A stretch of 25,036 nt of DNA from positions 89,640 through 114,675 of the forward strand of contig DEBV01000009.1 of NCBI GenBank assembly GCA_002348925.1. The letters are read 5' to 3'. The first letter of the stretch is position 1; every line of letters begins with the position of its first letter. Source of the stretch: Alphaproteobacteria bacterium UBA2947 (GTDB lineage Bacteria > Pseudomonadota > Alphaproteobacteria > Rs-D84). Positions 1 through 6,873 of this stretch are shown piece after piece. The notes beneath the pieces were generated by a model that was not told the origin of the DNA, made no database searches, and saw nothing but the letters and a program-made list of their open reading frames with translations. The position numbers were made by a program, and so were the translations under genes.

Positions 1-1
1 T

Positions 2-151
2 GATACCGAAGGCGCAACAAAATATTGGTTGGAAAAAATGAACGGTCGTACATTGAAAGAGGCGGCCACAGAACTGATGTTGCGTGGAATAATCGGTGTT
101 GATGAATTAGAACGTTGGGTTGGTTTATTGGACAGACCATGGGTATATTAA
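2..151 (+). CDS. Type IV pilus / type II secretion ATPase (GspE/PilB family), C-terminal end only
   Basis: Only the last 49 codons are present; the gene starts before the window. The visible tail runs from DTEGATKYWLEKMNGRTLKE to LLDRPWVY and contains KEAATELMLRGIIGVDELER. The pattern of a helix with L-REAA--L---G--S--E is the usual C-terminus of GspE/PilB hexameric ATPases, which power pilus or pseudopilus assembly at the cytoplasmic face of the inner membrane. No catalytic motif lies in the window, so the call rests on this tail and on the next gene, a GspF/PilC protein four bases downstream, the classical partner. PilT-type or Tad-type ATPases are possible alternatives. Confidence 0.6.
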   Translation, partial: DTEGATKYWLEKMNGRTLKEAATELMLRGIIGVDELERWVGLLDRPWVY

Positions 152-155
152 AGCA

Positions 156-1226
156 ATGAACAAACTGGAATTACTTTATGCGAAACTGGTTTTTAAAACC
201 GATACTGAAAAACGTATGGCGGTTTCGCGTAAAATTGCGTCGCTTTTACGTAATAACTTTACTTTGATGGACGCGTTGCATCGTATTGAAATGATAGAAT
301 CGCATAATGGACGTAAACCAAACGAACCGTTTGCAATTGCTATGCGTGAAATTCAAAAGAATCTTGAACGCGGTATGACATTTGCCCAGGCAACATCTGG
401 TTGGGTGCCAAGTGAAGAAACACTTTTATTAACTTCTGGAAATGTAAGCAGTTTGTTAATATCTCTGGAAAATATTGGTCGCGTTGTTAATGGAATAAAT
501 CGTATAAAGCGTGCAATGTGGACTGCGGTTGCATATCCATTATTTTTGTTTGTTTTAACTGTTGCGATAATAGTTATGGTTGGTATTTATTTGGTTCCAC
601 CACTTGCAGAAGCAGCGGGCAGTGATGTTGTTTGGCGTGGAACGGCTGCGTCATTGGTTTGGGTGTCTGAATTTGCAAACAAATATTGGTATGGTATTGC
701 GGTTGCTTTTATTGGTTTGTTTGCATTTATTTGGGTTTCCTTGCCTATATGGACTGGCAGAATCAGAACTTTCTTTGATAAATTTCCGCCATATAACACT
801 TATAAATTACAAGTATCGGTTAGTTGGTTGATGTCGCTGGCTGCGATGGTGTCTGCTGGCGTTTCTGTACCAGATGCAATGCGTTTGTTGGCAGATTCTT
901 CGAATAAATATTTGTCCAATACTTTGGAAGAAGCACTGCATTATATTGCAAATGGGGAAAATCTTGGAAGTGCGCTGGCGATGACAGAAAAAGATTTTCC
1001 AAACGAAGAAATTATAGGCGATTTAATGATTTATGCTGATATGAATGATTTTGACAAGAACCTTAATCAAATCGCACAAGATTACATGGAAGAATCTGTT
1101 CGTAAAATGGAAAGTATATCAAGTGTTCTTAACAGCGCAGGAATTATCCTGGTATCTATCATTATTGGGTGGGTCGTTCTGGGGACGTTCCAGATGCAAG
1201 AACAAATAACTTCGGTATTTATGTAA
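156..1226 (+). CDS. GspF/PilC-family inner-membrane platform protein of a type IV pilus or type II secretion system
   Basis: A 356-residue protein with two GspF repeats, the family's normal plan. The first cytoplasmic helical domain (about 20-115) has the typical RKIASLLRNNFTLMDAL start; the second (about 215-320) has WLMSLAAMVSAGVSVPDAMR. Hydrophobic segments lie near 120-150, 182-202 and 330-346. It would form the membrane platform that couples the assembly ATPase to pilin polymerisation. I start it at the ATG at 156 rather than at a TTG at 120, because 120 would overlap the upstream ATPase gene by 32 bases; only 4 bases then separate the genes, indicating one operon. It ends before a strong hairpin terminator. 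Which system it serves cannot be decided here, though a secretin-like lipoprotein gene lies at 18187. Confidence 0.85.
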   Translation: MNKLELLYAKLVFKTDTEKRMAVSRKIASLLRNNFTLMDALHRIEMIESHNGRKPNEPFAIAMREIQKNLERGMTFAQATSGWVPSEETLLLTSGNVSSLLISLENIGRVVNGINRIKRAMWTAVAYPLFLFVLTVAIIVMVGIYLVPPLAEAAGSDVVWRGTAASLVWVSEFANKYWYGIAVAFIGLFAFIWVSLPIWTGRIRTFFDKFPPYNTYKLQVSVSWLMSLAAMVSAGVSVPDAMRLLADSSNKYLSNTLEEALHYIANGENLGSALAMTEKDFPNEEIIGDLMIYADMNDFDKNLNQIAQDYMEESVRKMESISSVLNSAGIILVSIIIGWVVLGTFQMQEQITSVFM

Positions 1227-1230
1227 AAAC

Positions 1231-1266
1231 AACGGCGCATCTGCGCCGTTTTAATTTGTTTTTTAT
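1231..1266 (+). terminator. Rho-independent terminator after the pilus genes
   Basis: AACGGCGCA (1231-1239) and TGCGCCGTT (1242-1250) form a nearly closed GC-rich stem, followed by a T-rich tail to 1266. It lies 4 bases after the GspF/PilC stop and 12 bases from the end of the convergent RusA-like gene. Confidence 0.85.
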
Positions 1267-1277
1267 AATTGGTTATT

Positions 1278-1847
1278 TTATACCATAAATGGCAGGTTTT
1301 CCAATGTGCCTTCGGTAACACGAACATTTACGTCTATTAACATAAAGACCGCATCTGGCGAGCATTCTTTTTTGCACGGGAACATATTTGGAGATAACAA
1401 ATGGCTGGTGTTGACAGTCAATTTTGTTACCAAATGGTCATCGTCCAAAAGGGTGTAAATTGGCCCGATATTGTTAGGTGTGTTTTGTCCGATTTCATGT
1501 TCGTTTTGTGGACAGCGCAGACCGTCCAGTATTGTTTTAACACGATTGTCTATATCGGAATGTGGGACACCAACGATTTCAGGGTGCATTAACAAAATGT
1601 CCAATTCTGCAATCATTTTTAAATTTGGGCTTATAATTGGGTTCCAATCTATGCCGCCAATATGACGCGTTATAAGTGGGCTTTTCTTGGCATCTGGCAG
1701 CATAAACTTGGTCAAATTGTTCCAAGGTTGAAGAGTCACAAGTTTTTTAAGCTGTGGATGAAATTGCATGCGAATATCAGCGATATGTTGGGCCCGTTTT
1801 TTAGGGTTTGTCAAGATGTCGCCATAGTATAAAAGTTTGAATTTCAT
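1278..1847 (-). CDS. RusA-superfamily Holliday-junction resolvase-like protein
   Basis: A 189-residue protein. Residues 98-104 (DIDNRVK) and 134-140 (LDDDHLV) match the two active-site blocks of E. coli RusA (DLDNLQK and LDDAQVV). The acidic residues corresponding to RusA Asp70, Asp72 and Asp91 are D98, D100 and D136, and the lysine corresponding to Lys76 is K104. RusA is a dimeric metal-dependent nuclease that cuts Holliday junctions and is mostly encoded by prophages. This protein is about 70 residues longer, with roughly 95 residues of unassigned N-terminal sequence, and no phage genes are visible around it. An SD (AAAAGGAAAA) precedes the ATG at 1847. It is divergent from gyrB across a 104-base gap. 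Resolvase activity is inferred from the motif; another structure-specific nuclease is possible. Confidence 0.6.
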   Translation of the reverse strand: MKFKLLYYGDILTNPKKRAQHIADIRMQFHPQLKKLVTLQPWNNLTKFMLPDAKKSPLITRHIGGIDWNPIISPNLKMIAELDILLMHPEIVGVPHSDIDNRVKTILDGLRCPQNEHEIGQNTPNNIGPIYTLLDDDHLVTKLTVNTSHLLSPNMFPCKKECSPDAVFMLIDVNVRVTEGTLENLPFMV

Positions 1848-1894
1848 TTGTTTTTCCTTTTCGTTAATTTTTCCTAAATTTCTTACCTTTTCAC

Positions 1895-1932
1895 TTGATA
1901 ATTATATCATAAATTGCTATGTTTTACATAGC
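1895..1932 (+). promoter_or_regulatory. gyrB promoter with a dyad overlapping the -10 element
   Basis: TTGATA at 1895-1900, a 17-base spacer and TATGTT at 1918-1923 form a sigma-70-type promoter. A perfect inverted repeat, GCTATGT-TTT-ACATAGC (1916-1932), covers the -10 and the likely transcription start. ATTATA at 1901-1906 would read TATAAT on the minus strand, so the promoter of the divergent RusA-like gene may overlap. Confidence 0.5.
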
Positions 1933-1951
1933 AAAAAGAAAGGATTTTTAG

Positions 1952-4351
1952 ATGGCTGTAAATAATGAATATACTGGTGATTCAATTAAAGTTTTAAAGG
2001 GTCTGGAAGCGGTTAAAAAAAGACCTGGAATGTATATCGGTGACGTCGGTGAAGGTGGGGACGGTTTGCACCATATGATTTATGAAGTTGTTAATAACTC
2101 TATCGACGAAGCAATGGCTGGATATGCAGATACAGTGTTTGTGTCATTAAATGCAGATGGGTCTGTGACAATTCGCGATAATGGACGTGGTATGCCATTT
2201 GATATTAACCATGAAACAGGGCGCAGTGCATTGGAACTTATTATGTGCGAATTGCACGCTGGTGGTAAGTTTGATAACGAAGGAAACGGTGCCTATAAAG
2301 TATCTGGTGGTTTGCACGGGGTTGGTGTTTCTGTGGTTAATGCATTATCCACTTGGTTGGAAGTGCGCGTTTGGCGCGGTGATAAAGAAGCGCGTATGAC
2401 ATTTGCAGATGGTGTTCCGACAACTGATTTGACTGTTGTTAAAAACGAAAGTGGACACGAACATGGTACAGAAGTTACTTTCTTGCCATCACCTGAAACC
2501 TTTACAGGAACAAGATTCGATTTCGATACTTTGGAAGTTTGGTTGCGTGAACAATCTTATCTTAATGCCAATGTTCGTATTATCTTGGAAGATTTGCGCG
2601 GAAGTGAAAAAGTCGAACGCAGTTTCCATTCTGCCGATGGGTTAAAGGGTTTTGCAACTTATCTTGATAAATCGAAAGAATTGTTAAACGCTGAACCAAT
2701 TCAAATGATTAAAACAATCGAAGATTCTTATATTGAAATTGTTTTACAGTGGACAACTGCTTATACTGAAACATCGCTTTGTTTTACTAATAATATTCCA
2801 AACAGGGACGGTGGTACGCATTTGGCTGGGTTTAGAGCAGGTTTAACACGTGCGTTGAATAAATATATTTCTGAACAAAATCTGAAAAAAGATGTCAATT
2901 TGTCTGGGGAAGATTTCCGCGAAGGTTTGACCAGCATTATTAGTGTAAAGATTCCTGATCCAAAGTTTGGTTCACAGACCAAAGATAAATTGGTGTCTAG
3001 TGAAGTAAGACCTTTGGTTGAAAATACAGTTAATGATTTGCTGTACCAATATCTGGAAGAAAATCCAGTAATTGCAAAAATGATTGTTGATAAAATCGTT
3101 GAAGCGGCAACTGCACGTGAAGCAGCACGCAAAGCACGTGAATTATCCCGTAAAAAGACTGGACCAGAATTGGGTAGTTTGCCAGGGAAATTAGCAAATT
3201 GTTCTGAAAAAGATCCATCTAAATGCGAATTGTTTATTGTGGAAGGAGATTCTGCTGGTGGTACCGCAAAGCAAGGACGCGACAGAAAAACACAAGCCAT
3301 TTTGCCACTGCGTGGAAAGATTTTAAATGTTGAACGCGTACGTTTTGATAAAATGCTGGGTTCTGACACTATTGGTGCGCTGATTACAACACTTGGTGCG
3401 GGTATTGGTAAAGACGATTTTGATATTGAAAAATTCCGTTATCACAAAGTTATTATCATGACCGATGCTGATGTGGACGGACAACATATTCAAACACTGC
3501 TTATGACGTTCTTTTATCGTCATATGCCAGAAGCGATTGAACGCGGATATATCTATGTTGCAAAGCCACCTCTTTATGGTGTGACACGTGGTAAACAACA
3601 AATCTATATCCAAAACGAACGCGAAATGGATGATTATTTGCTGGACCAGTTGGCAAGTGACGGTATGATTGAAACAAGTGACGGTCAACAACTTGCTGGT
3701 GCTGATTTCAAACGTTTGTTGGAATTGGTCGATGATATGAAAAATAATTTACAGGCACTTAATCATATCATGCCTTTGCGCTTTATCGAAGCGTTGGCGC
3801 TGAATAAAGTGTTCGAAGAAGAAAGCGCGGCTAATTTCGCGGCGGCTGAAAATATGCTGGATAACGAAGAATTAGAATTTGAACGCGGTTGGAAAATTTC
3901 CAGCGATAGTGAAGGTATTAAAATTACAAGAACTTTGCGTTCTGTCACAGAAACACATGTTTTGCCACGTGAAAAAATCAATTCGCCTGAAATTCGTTCG
4001 TTTATGCGTATGAATGGTCGTGATGAATTGATTGAAACATTTTCTAAACCAACAACTTTGCGTGTAAAATCTAAATCACAAAAGATTTGGGGCGCGTTTG
4101 CGTTGCTGAATACTGCGTTTGAATATGCGAAAAATGGTTTGAAGATACAACGCTATAAAGGTTTGGGTGAAATGAACGCGGAACAGTTGTGGGAAACAAC
4201 AATGGATCCAAATCATCGATCATTATTCCAAGTTAAAATCACAGACGCATCCCAAGCAGATGAAGTTATTTCTATGTTGATGGGCGATGTTGTTGAACCG
4301 CGTCGTGACTTTATCGTAGAAAATGCGTTGAATGCGAATCTTGATGTGTAA
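1952..4351 (+). CDS. gyrB: DNA gyrase subunit B
   Basis: A 799-residue protein, close to the 804 of E. coli GyrB and longer than typical ParE. The N-terminal GHKL ATPase has E45 and N49 in EVVNNSIDE, the RDNGRGMP loop and GGLHGVGVSVVNA; QTKDKLVSSEVR marks the transducer domain. The TOPRIM domain has EGDSAGG with E431 and DADVDG with D505, D507 and D509. The family's DGSHIRT is DGQHIQT here. The region after TOPRIM carries the Gram-negative insertion, and RYKGLGEMNAEQLWETTMDP closes the protein. With GyrA it introduces negative supercoils using ATP. The SD AAAGAAAGGA lies upstream of the ATG. No clear terminator follows, so the downstream repair genes may be partly read through from it. Confidence 0.97.
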   Translation: MAVNNEYTGDSIKVLKGLEAVKKRPGMYIGDVGEGGDGLHHMIYEVVNNSIDEAMAGYADTVFVSLNADGSVTIRDNGRGMPFDINHETGRSALELIMCELHAGGKFDNEGNGAYKVSGGLHGVGVSVVNALSTWLEVRVWRGDKEARMTFADGVPTTDLTVVKNESGHEHGTEVTFLPSPETFTGTRFDFDTLEVWLREQSYLNANVRIILEDLRGSEKVERSFHSADGLKGFATYLDKSKELLNAEPIQMIKTIEDSYIEIVLQWTTAYTETSLCFTNNIPNRDGGTHLAGFRAGLTRALNKYISEQNLKKDVNLSGEDFREGLTSIISVKIPDPKFGSQTKDKLVSSEVRPLVENTVNDLLYQYLEENPVIAKMIVDKIVEAATAREAARKARELSRKKTGPELGSLPGKLANCSEKDPSKCELFIVEGDSAGGTAKQGRDRKTQAILPLRGKILNVERVRFDKMLGSDTIGALITTLGAGIGKDDFDIEKFRYHKVIIMTDADVDGQHIQTLLMTFFYRHMPEAIERGYIYVAKPPLYGVTRGKQQIYIQNEREMDDYLLDQLASDGMIETSDGQQLAGADFKRLLELVDDMKNNLQALNHIMPLRFIEALALNKVFEEESAANFAAAENMLDNEELEFERGWKISSDSEGIKITRTLRSVTETHVLPREKINSPEIRSFMRMNGRDELIETFSKPTTLRVKSKSQKIWGAFALLNTAFEYAKNGLKIQRYKGLGEMNAEQLWETTMDPNHRSLFQVKITDASQADEVISMLMGDVVEPRRDFIVENALNANLDV

Positions 4352-4367
4352 AAACAAAAGGGGTTAG

Positions 4368-4571
4368 ATGCCGGACGATTTTATAAAAAGTCATCTTGGT
4401 ATAAATATAAAACATCCGACATCGGACCATGATAAAAACGCGCAAAAAATTACACAAGATTTTAACAAGGCAAAAGAAAAAATCAGACAGCAATTTATCT
4501 CGTCCGATAAATCTGATGATAAAACCGCATTGTATACTGCGATAACACAATTCAAAAAGACAAATGAATAA
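4368..4571 (+). CDS. Small hypothetical protein, 67 residues
   Basis: I do not recognise this protein. It is polar and highly charged, with no signal peptide or membrane segment; residues 22-45 (NKNAQ... to ...QQF region) look like one amphipathic helix rich in Lys, Gln and Glu. A good SD (AAAAGGGG) precedes the ATG at 4368, 16 bases after gyrB, and its end overlaps the next start by 8 bases, which supports real translation and coupling to the glycosylase-like gene. Role unknown; co-expression with DNA repair genes is only suggested by position. Confidence 0.55.
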   Translation: MPDDFIKSHLGINIKHPTSDHDKNAQKITQDFNKAKEKIRQQFISSDKSDDKTALYTAITQFKKTNE

Positions 4572-5217
4572 AATGTTTTCTAAATCTTGGTTTGAAAATC
4601 TGGATTTGCAATTGCGCGAAATGGGGTTGGATAGTGATGATAAATCTTTTGATGAAATTCGTGAGATACTTTCAAATCCGCCACTTTTAAGCCCTGATGA
4701 ATTTGCAAGCACTGTATCTTATGTGATTTTGGCTGGTGGTTTTTCACAAAAAACAGCAAAAAGAATTCATAAAATTATTATGGAAAAAATGCCAACAAAT
4801 CCATCAATGGAAGATTTGTTAAAAATCTTTAATAATAAAAACAAAATAAATGCGATAGTAAAAATTTGGAATAACAGGCAAGATTTTTGCAAATGTTATT
4901 ATGCGTGTTCTTCTTTGGAAGATAAATTAAATTATCTGCAAACATTACCACACATTGGAAAAATTACAGTAAACCATTTGGCGCGAAATTTGGGTGAAAA
5001 TGTTGTAAAATATGATATTTGGATACAACGTCTTGGCGTGCTGTACGGCGCAAATCCAGCGTTATACGAAAAAATAGATAATGGAAAATTAGACGGGGAT
5101 ATTAAAAAGTGCTGCGATGAAATGTTTGAACATTTGGCACAAGAAACAGGCTTTCCGATTGGTTATATTGATGTTGTTTTATGGAAAGCACTTCAAAATC
5201 ATTTGATAGAGGTCTAA
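4564..5217 (+). CDS. HhH-GPD superfamily DNA glycosylase-like protein
   Basis: A 217-residue, all-helical protein. Residues 128-144 (LPHIGKITVNHLARNLG) match the helix-hairpin-helix LPGVG-KTA of endonuclease III and MutY relatives, and VVKYDIWIQRL supplies an Asp at 151 at the place of the catalytic Asp of the GPD motif. The Lys that makes endonuclease III a lyase (GRKTA) is Ile here (GKITV), and no C-terminal four-Cys iron-sulfur loop is present, so a monofunctional glycosylase, or a non-enzymatic DNA-binding relative, is more likely. Cys residues at 109, 111 and 115 lie before the HhH. The start overlaps the previous gene; an ATG at 4573 is an alternative. ung begins two bases after its stop, so the two probably act together in base excision repair. 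The substrate cannot be read from sequence. Confidence 0.6.
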   Translation: MNKMFSKSWFENLDLQLREMGLDSDDKSFDEIREILSNPPLLSPDEFASTVSYVILAGGFSQKTAKRIHKIIMEKMPTNPSMEDLLKIFNNKNKINAIVKIWNNRQDFCKCYYACSSLEDKLNYLQTLPHIGKITVNHLARNLGENVVKYDIWIQRLGVLYGANPALYEKIDNGKLDGDIKKCCDEMFEHLAQETGFPIGYIDVVLWKALQNHLIEV

Positions 5218-5219
5218 AA

Positions 5220-5885
5220 ATGGATGTGAAAATTGAACAATCTTGGAAAGATGTTTTAGCATCAGAATTTGAAAAAGATTATTTCAAAAAACTTACCGAA
5301 TTTGTGCGCGGAGAATATTTGTCTGGGAAAACAATATATCCAGAGGCCAAGAATATTTTTAATGCGTTTAATTTGTGTCCGCTTTCCAATGTCAAAGTTG
5401 TTATTATCGGTCAAGACCCTTATCATGAACCGCATCAGGCGCATGGGCTTTGTTTTTCTGTTGAAAGTGGTGTTGATTTTCCGCCGTCTTTGGTAAATAT
5501 CTATAAAGAAATAGAATCTGATATTGAACATAAAAGTATTACAAATGGCGATTTGTCCGCTTGGGCGCGTCAGGGTGTTTTGTTGCTTAATTCTACTTTA
5601 ACTGTTCAGGCGCATATTGCAGCATCACATTCGGGTAAGGGTTGGGAAACTTTTACAGATGCTGTTATTCGTGCGGTTAATGAAAACCAAAAAAATGTTG
5701 TTTATATGCTGTGGGGGTCGTTTGCCCAGAAAAAAGCAGATTTTGTAGATAATCAAAATAATCTGATTTTAAAAAGTGCGCATCCATCGCCATTGTCGGC
5801 ATATCGTGGTTTCTTTGGAAATCATCATTTTTCACGTGCCAATGAATATCTGATTCAAAATGGTAAAACACCAATAGATTGGTAG
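5220..5885 (+). CDS. ung: Uracil-DNA glycosylase, family 1
   Basis: A 221-residue enzyme of normal length that removes uracil from DNA as the first step of base excision repair. The water-activating loop is GQDPYHE at 64-70 with catalytic D66. LLLNSTLTV (121-129) is the uracil-binding region, usually LLLNTVLTV. HPSPLSAYRGFFG (188-200) is the minor-groove intercalation loop with H188. I use the ATG at 5220, two bases after the upstream stop and behind AGAGGT, because MDVKIEQSWKDVL aligns with known N-termini; the in-frame ATG at 5181 would add 13 residues encoded inside the previous gene. It converges on the PagL-like gene with a single base between the stop codons and no terminator. Confidence 0.95.
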   Translation: MDVKIEQSWKDVLASEFEKDYFKKLTEFVRGEYLSGKTIYPEAKNIFNAFNLCPLSNVKVVIIGQDPYHEPHQAHGLCFSVESGVDFPPSLVNIYKEIESDIEHKSITNGDLSAWARQGVLLLNSTLTVQAHIAASHSGKGWETFTDAVIRAVNENQKNVVYMLWGSFAQKKADFVDNQNNLILKSAHPSPLSAYRGFFGNHHFSRANEYLIQNGKTPIDW

Positions 5886-5886
5886 T

Positions 5887-6462
5887 TTAGTAATTATATG
5901 TAAAGCCAAGACCGTAAAAAGCATAAGAGTTATTTTGTTCTGCGGTATTGGCGTTTGAAAAATGTTGTATAAAAAATTCAGCGGACCAGCGTTTGTTAAT
6001 ATGATAGCCCAGCATTACTTTGAATTGGAATAATAACTTTGCCCCCAGACGTTCGTTTTCTTGCGCTTGCAGACCAGCACCCGCACCCATTGCACCATAA
6101 ATACTGTTGTTATCGAACAATAAAATGTCTTCGGTTAAATAAATCATGGGAATTGTGTAATCTTGCCATTTCCAACCGTACTTTTCATGAATACCCAGCG
6201 TTTCAGATATGTTTATCGAACGACGCGCCGGAACACGAAAGAATTTTGTTGGTTGTGAATATGTAAATGTGCCGATATAGAAAGGCACAGGTCTTGTTGG
6301 TGGTGGCAAAAGCCAGCCCGTATCAAAACCCTGACCCAGACCAAAGCCGACTTGGTTTTGATATGTTCCCATGAAAGTTTTGTTTTCTGGTAAAATACTT
6401 TCTTCCGCCATTGCGGGCAGGCTCAAAAATAATACGAACAAAACAGAGACTAATTTTTTCAT
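5887..6462 (-). CDS. PagL-like outer-membrane protein (lipid A 3-O-deacylase family)
   Basis: A 191-residue precursor. MKKLVSVLFVLFLSLPAMA is a clear signal peptide with a cut after AMA. The rest alternates as expected for a small beta-barrel and ends in an aromatic strand (FYGLGFTYNY). QHFSNAN at 166-172 matches the PagL active-site block H-x-S-N-A, giving H167 and S169. PagL removes the 3-O-acyl chain of lipid A in the outer membrane. The catalytic Glu expected 14 residues after the His is Ala by simple alignment; the only nearby Glu is E175. Activity is therefore uncertain, and another small barrel is possible. I chose the ATG at 6462 because it begins the signal peptide; an extension to 6498 would put 12 unrelated residues before it. 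A TAAAAT box lies just before this start. Confidence 0.6.
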   Translation of the reverse strand: MKKLVSVLFVLFLSLPAMAEESILPENKTFMGTYQNQVGFGLGQGFDTGWLLPPPTRPVPFYIGTFTYSQPTKFFRVPARRSINISETLGIHEKYGWKWQDYTIPMIYLTEDILLFDNNSIYGAMGAGAGLQAQENERLGAKLLFQFKVMLGYHINKRWSAEFFIQHFSNANTAEQNNSYAFYGLGFTYNY

Positions 6463-6509
6463 AAGTCGTATTTTATCACAAAACACAGAATAAAACAATT
6501 TTAAATAAA

Positions 6510-6530
6510 AAACTGGGTTAAACCCAGTTT
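6510..6530 (-). terminator. Terminator after the structured RNA
   Basis: On the minus strand, AAACTGGGT pairs with ACCCAGTTT and is followed by TTTTTTATTT (complement of 6502-6511). The T tract is better on the minus strand than on the plus strand, supporting minus-strand transcription of the RNA upstream. Confidence 0.7.
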
Positions 6531-6531
6531 A

Positions 6532-6670
6532 AATTTTGGTAGCCGCACAAGGGATTCACTCGATACTTCGTATCTGCGTGGCAACCGTTACGATTTTGGC
6601 GCGTTAACACTTCCAAAATCTACTTGTTGTCGGACCAGGGTCCTCATCCACTCGCTACTATACCAAAATT
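6532..6670 (-). ncRNA. Candidate structured RNA with a tRNA-like 3' end
   Basis: No protein gene fits this 139-base stretch. A 10-base perfect inverted repeat closes it (AATTTTGGTA at 6532-6541 with TACCAAAATT at 6661-6670). Inside are three hairpins: GATAC-TTC-GTATC (6562-6574), GATTTTGG...CCAAAATC (6592-6620, 8 pairs) and GGACC-AG-GGTCC (6632-6643). On the minus strand it ends GAATCCCTTGTGCGGCTACCA, nearly the same as the tRNA-Met end encoded just upstream, and has its own terminator. A D-arm-like string (GTAGCGAGTGGATGAGG) and the GATAC hairpin recall a Ser/Leu-type tRNA, but no 5' acceptor strand fits. It does not show the SRP RNA, RNase P or tmRNA signatures I know. It may be a novel small RNA or a rearranged tRNA remnant. 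Confidence 0.4.
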
Positions 6671-6691
6671 AAAACCGGGACACGCCCGGTT
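6667..6691 (-). terminator. Terminator after tRNA-Met
   Basis: On the minus strand AACCGGG (complement of 6685-6691) pairs with CCCGGTT (complement of 6673-6679) around a 5-base loop, followed by TTTTAATTTT. It begins 8 bases after the CCA of tRNA-Met. Its two CCGG sites are half of those in the whole window. Confidence 0.7.
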
Positions 6692-6698
6692 CAAATTT

Positions 6699-6773
6699 TG
6701 GTAGCGGCGAAGGGATTCGGACCCCTGACCAAAGGATTATGATTCCTCTGCTCTACCACTGAGCTACGCCGCC
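6699..6773 (-). tRNA. tRNA-Met (CAT), elongator type
   Basis: A 75-base gene. Acceptor GGCGGCG pairs with CGCCGCT (G1 to T72 is a wobble), discriminator A73, and CCA is encoded. The D-arm is GCTC-AGTGGTA-GAGC. The anticodon arm is GAGGA-ATCATAA-TCCTT, with anticodon CAT. The G-T first pair argues against an initiator, which needs a mismatch there, and the resemblance to alphaproteobacterial elongator tRNA-Met argues against tRNA-Ile2, though that is not excluded. The T-loop is TCCGAAT, so position 55 is C instead of the near-universal T. Confidence 0.9.
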
Positions 6774-6845
6774 AGCACTGCGCATTATAACAGAGATTTT
6801 TCACTTTGCAACTAATTTATCTATGTTGAATTTGATGTTTTTTGT

Positions 6846-6867
6846 TATAATTAGTGTATCAAAGGAG
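6846..6867 (+). promoter_or_regulatory. -10 element and SD of the zinc-ribbon gene
   Basis: TATAAT at 6846-6851 is followed by AAAGGAG at 6861-6867, 6 bases before the ATG at 6874. The -35 region is poor (ATGTTG at the 17-base position; TTGAAT at 6826 would give only a 14-base spacer). Confidence 0.45.
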
Positions 6868-6873
6868 TTTGCT

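Noticed and set aside
2761..3369. A long antisense open frame (about 200 codons) inside gyrB
   Set aside because: It lies wholly within gyrB, has no SD, and its composition is the mirror of gyrB codon use.
6532..6670. Split (two-piece) tmRNA as identity of the structured RNA
   Set aside because: The minus-strand end resembles an acceptor piece, but no coding piece with a matching 5' acceptor strand or tag frame follows it; a terminator does.
6532..6670. Ordinary Ser- or Leu-type tRNA
   Set aside because: No 5' strand pairs with the 3' acceptor, the T-arm lacks a proper 5' strand, and the D-arm to variable-arm distance is about 45 bases too long.
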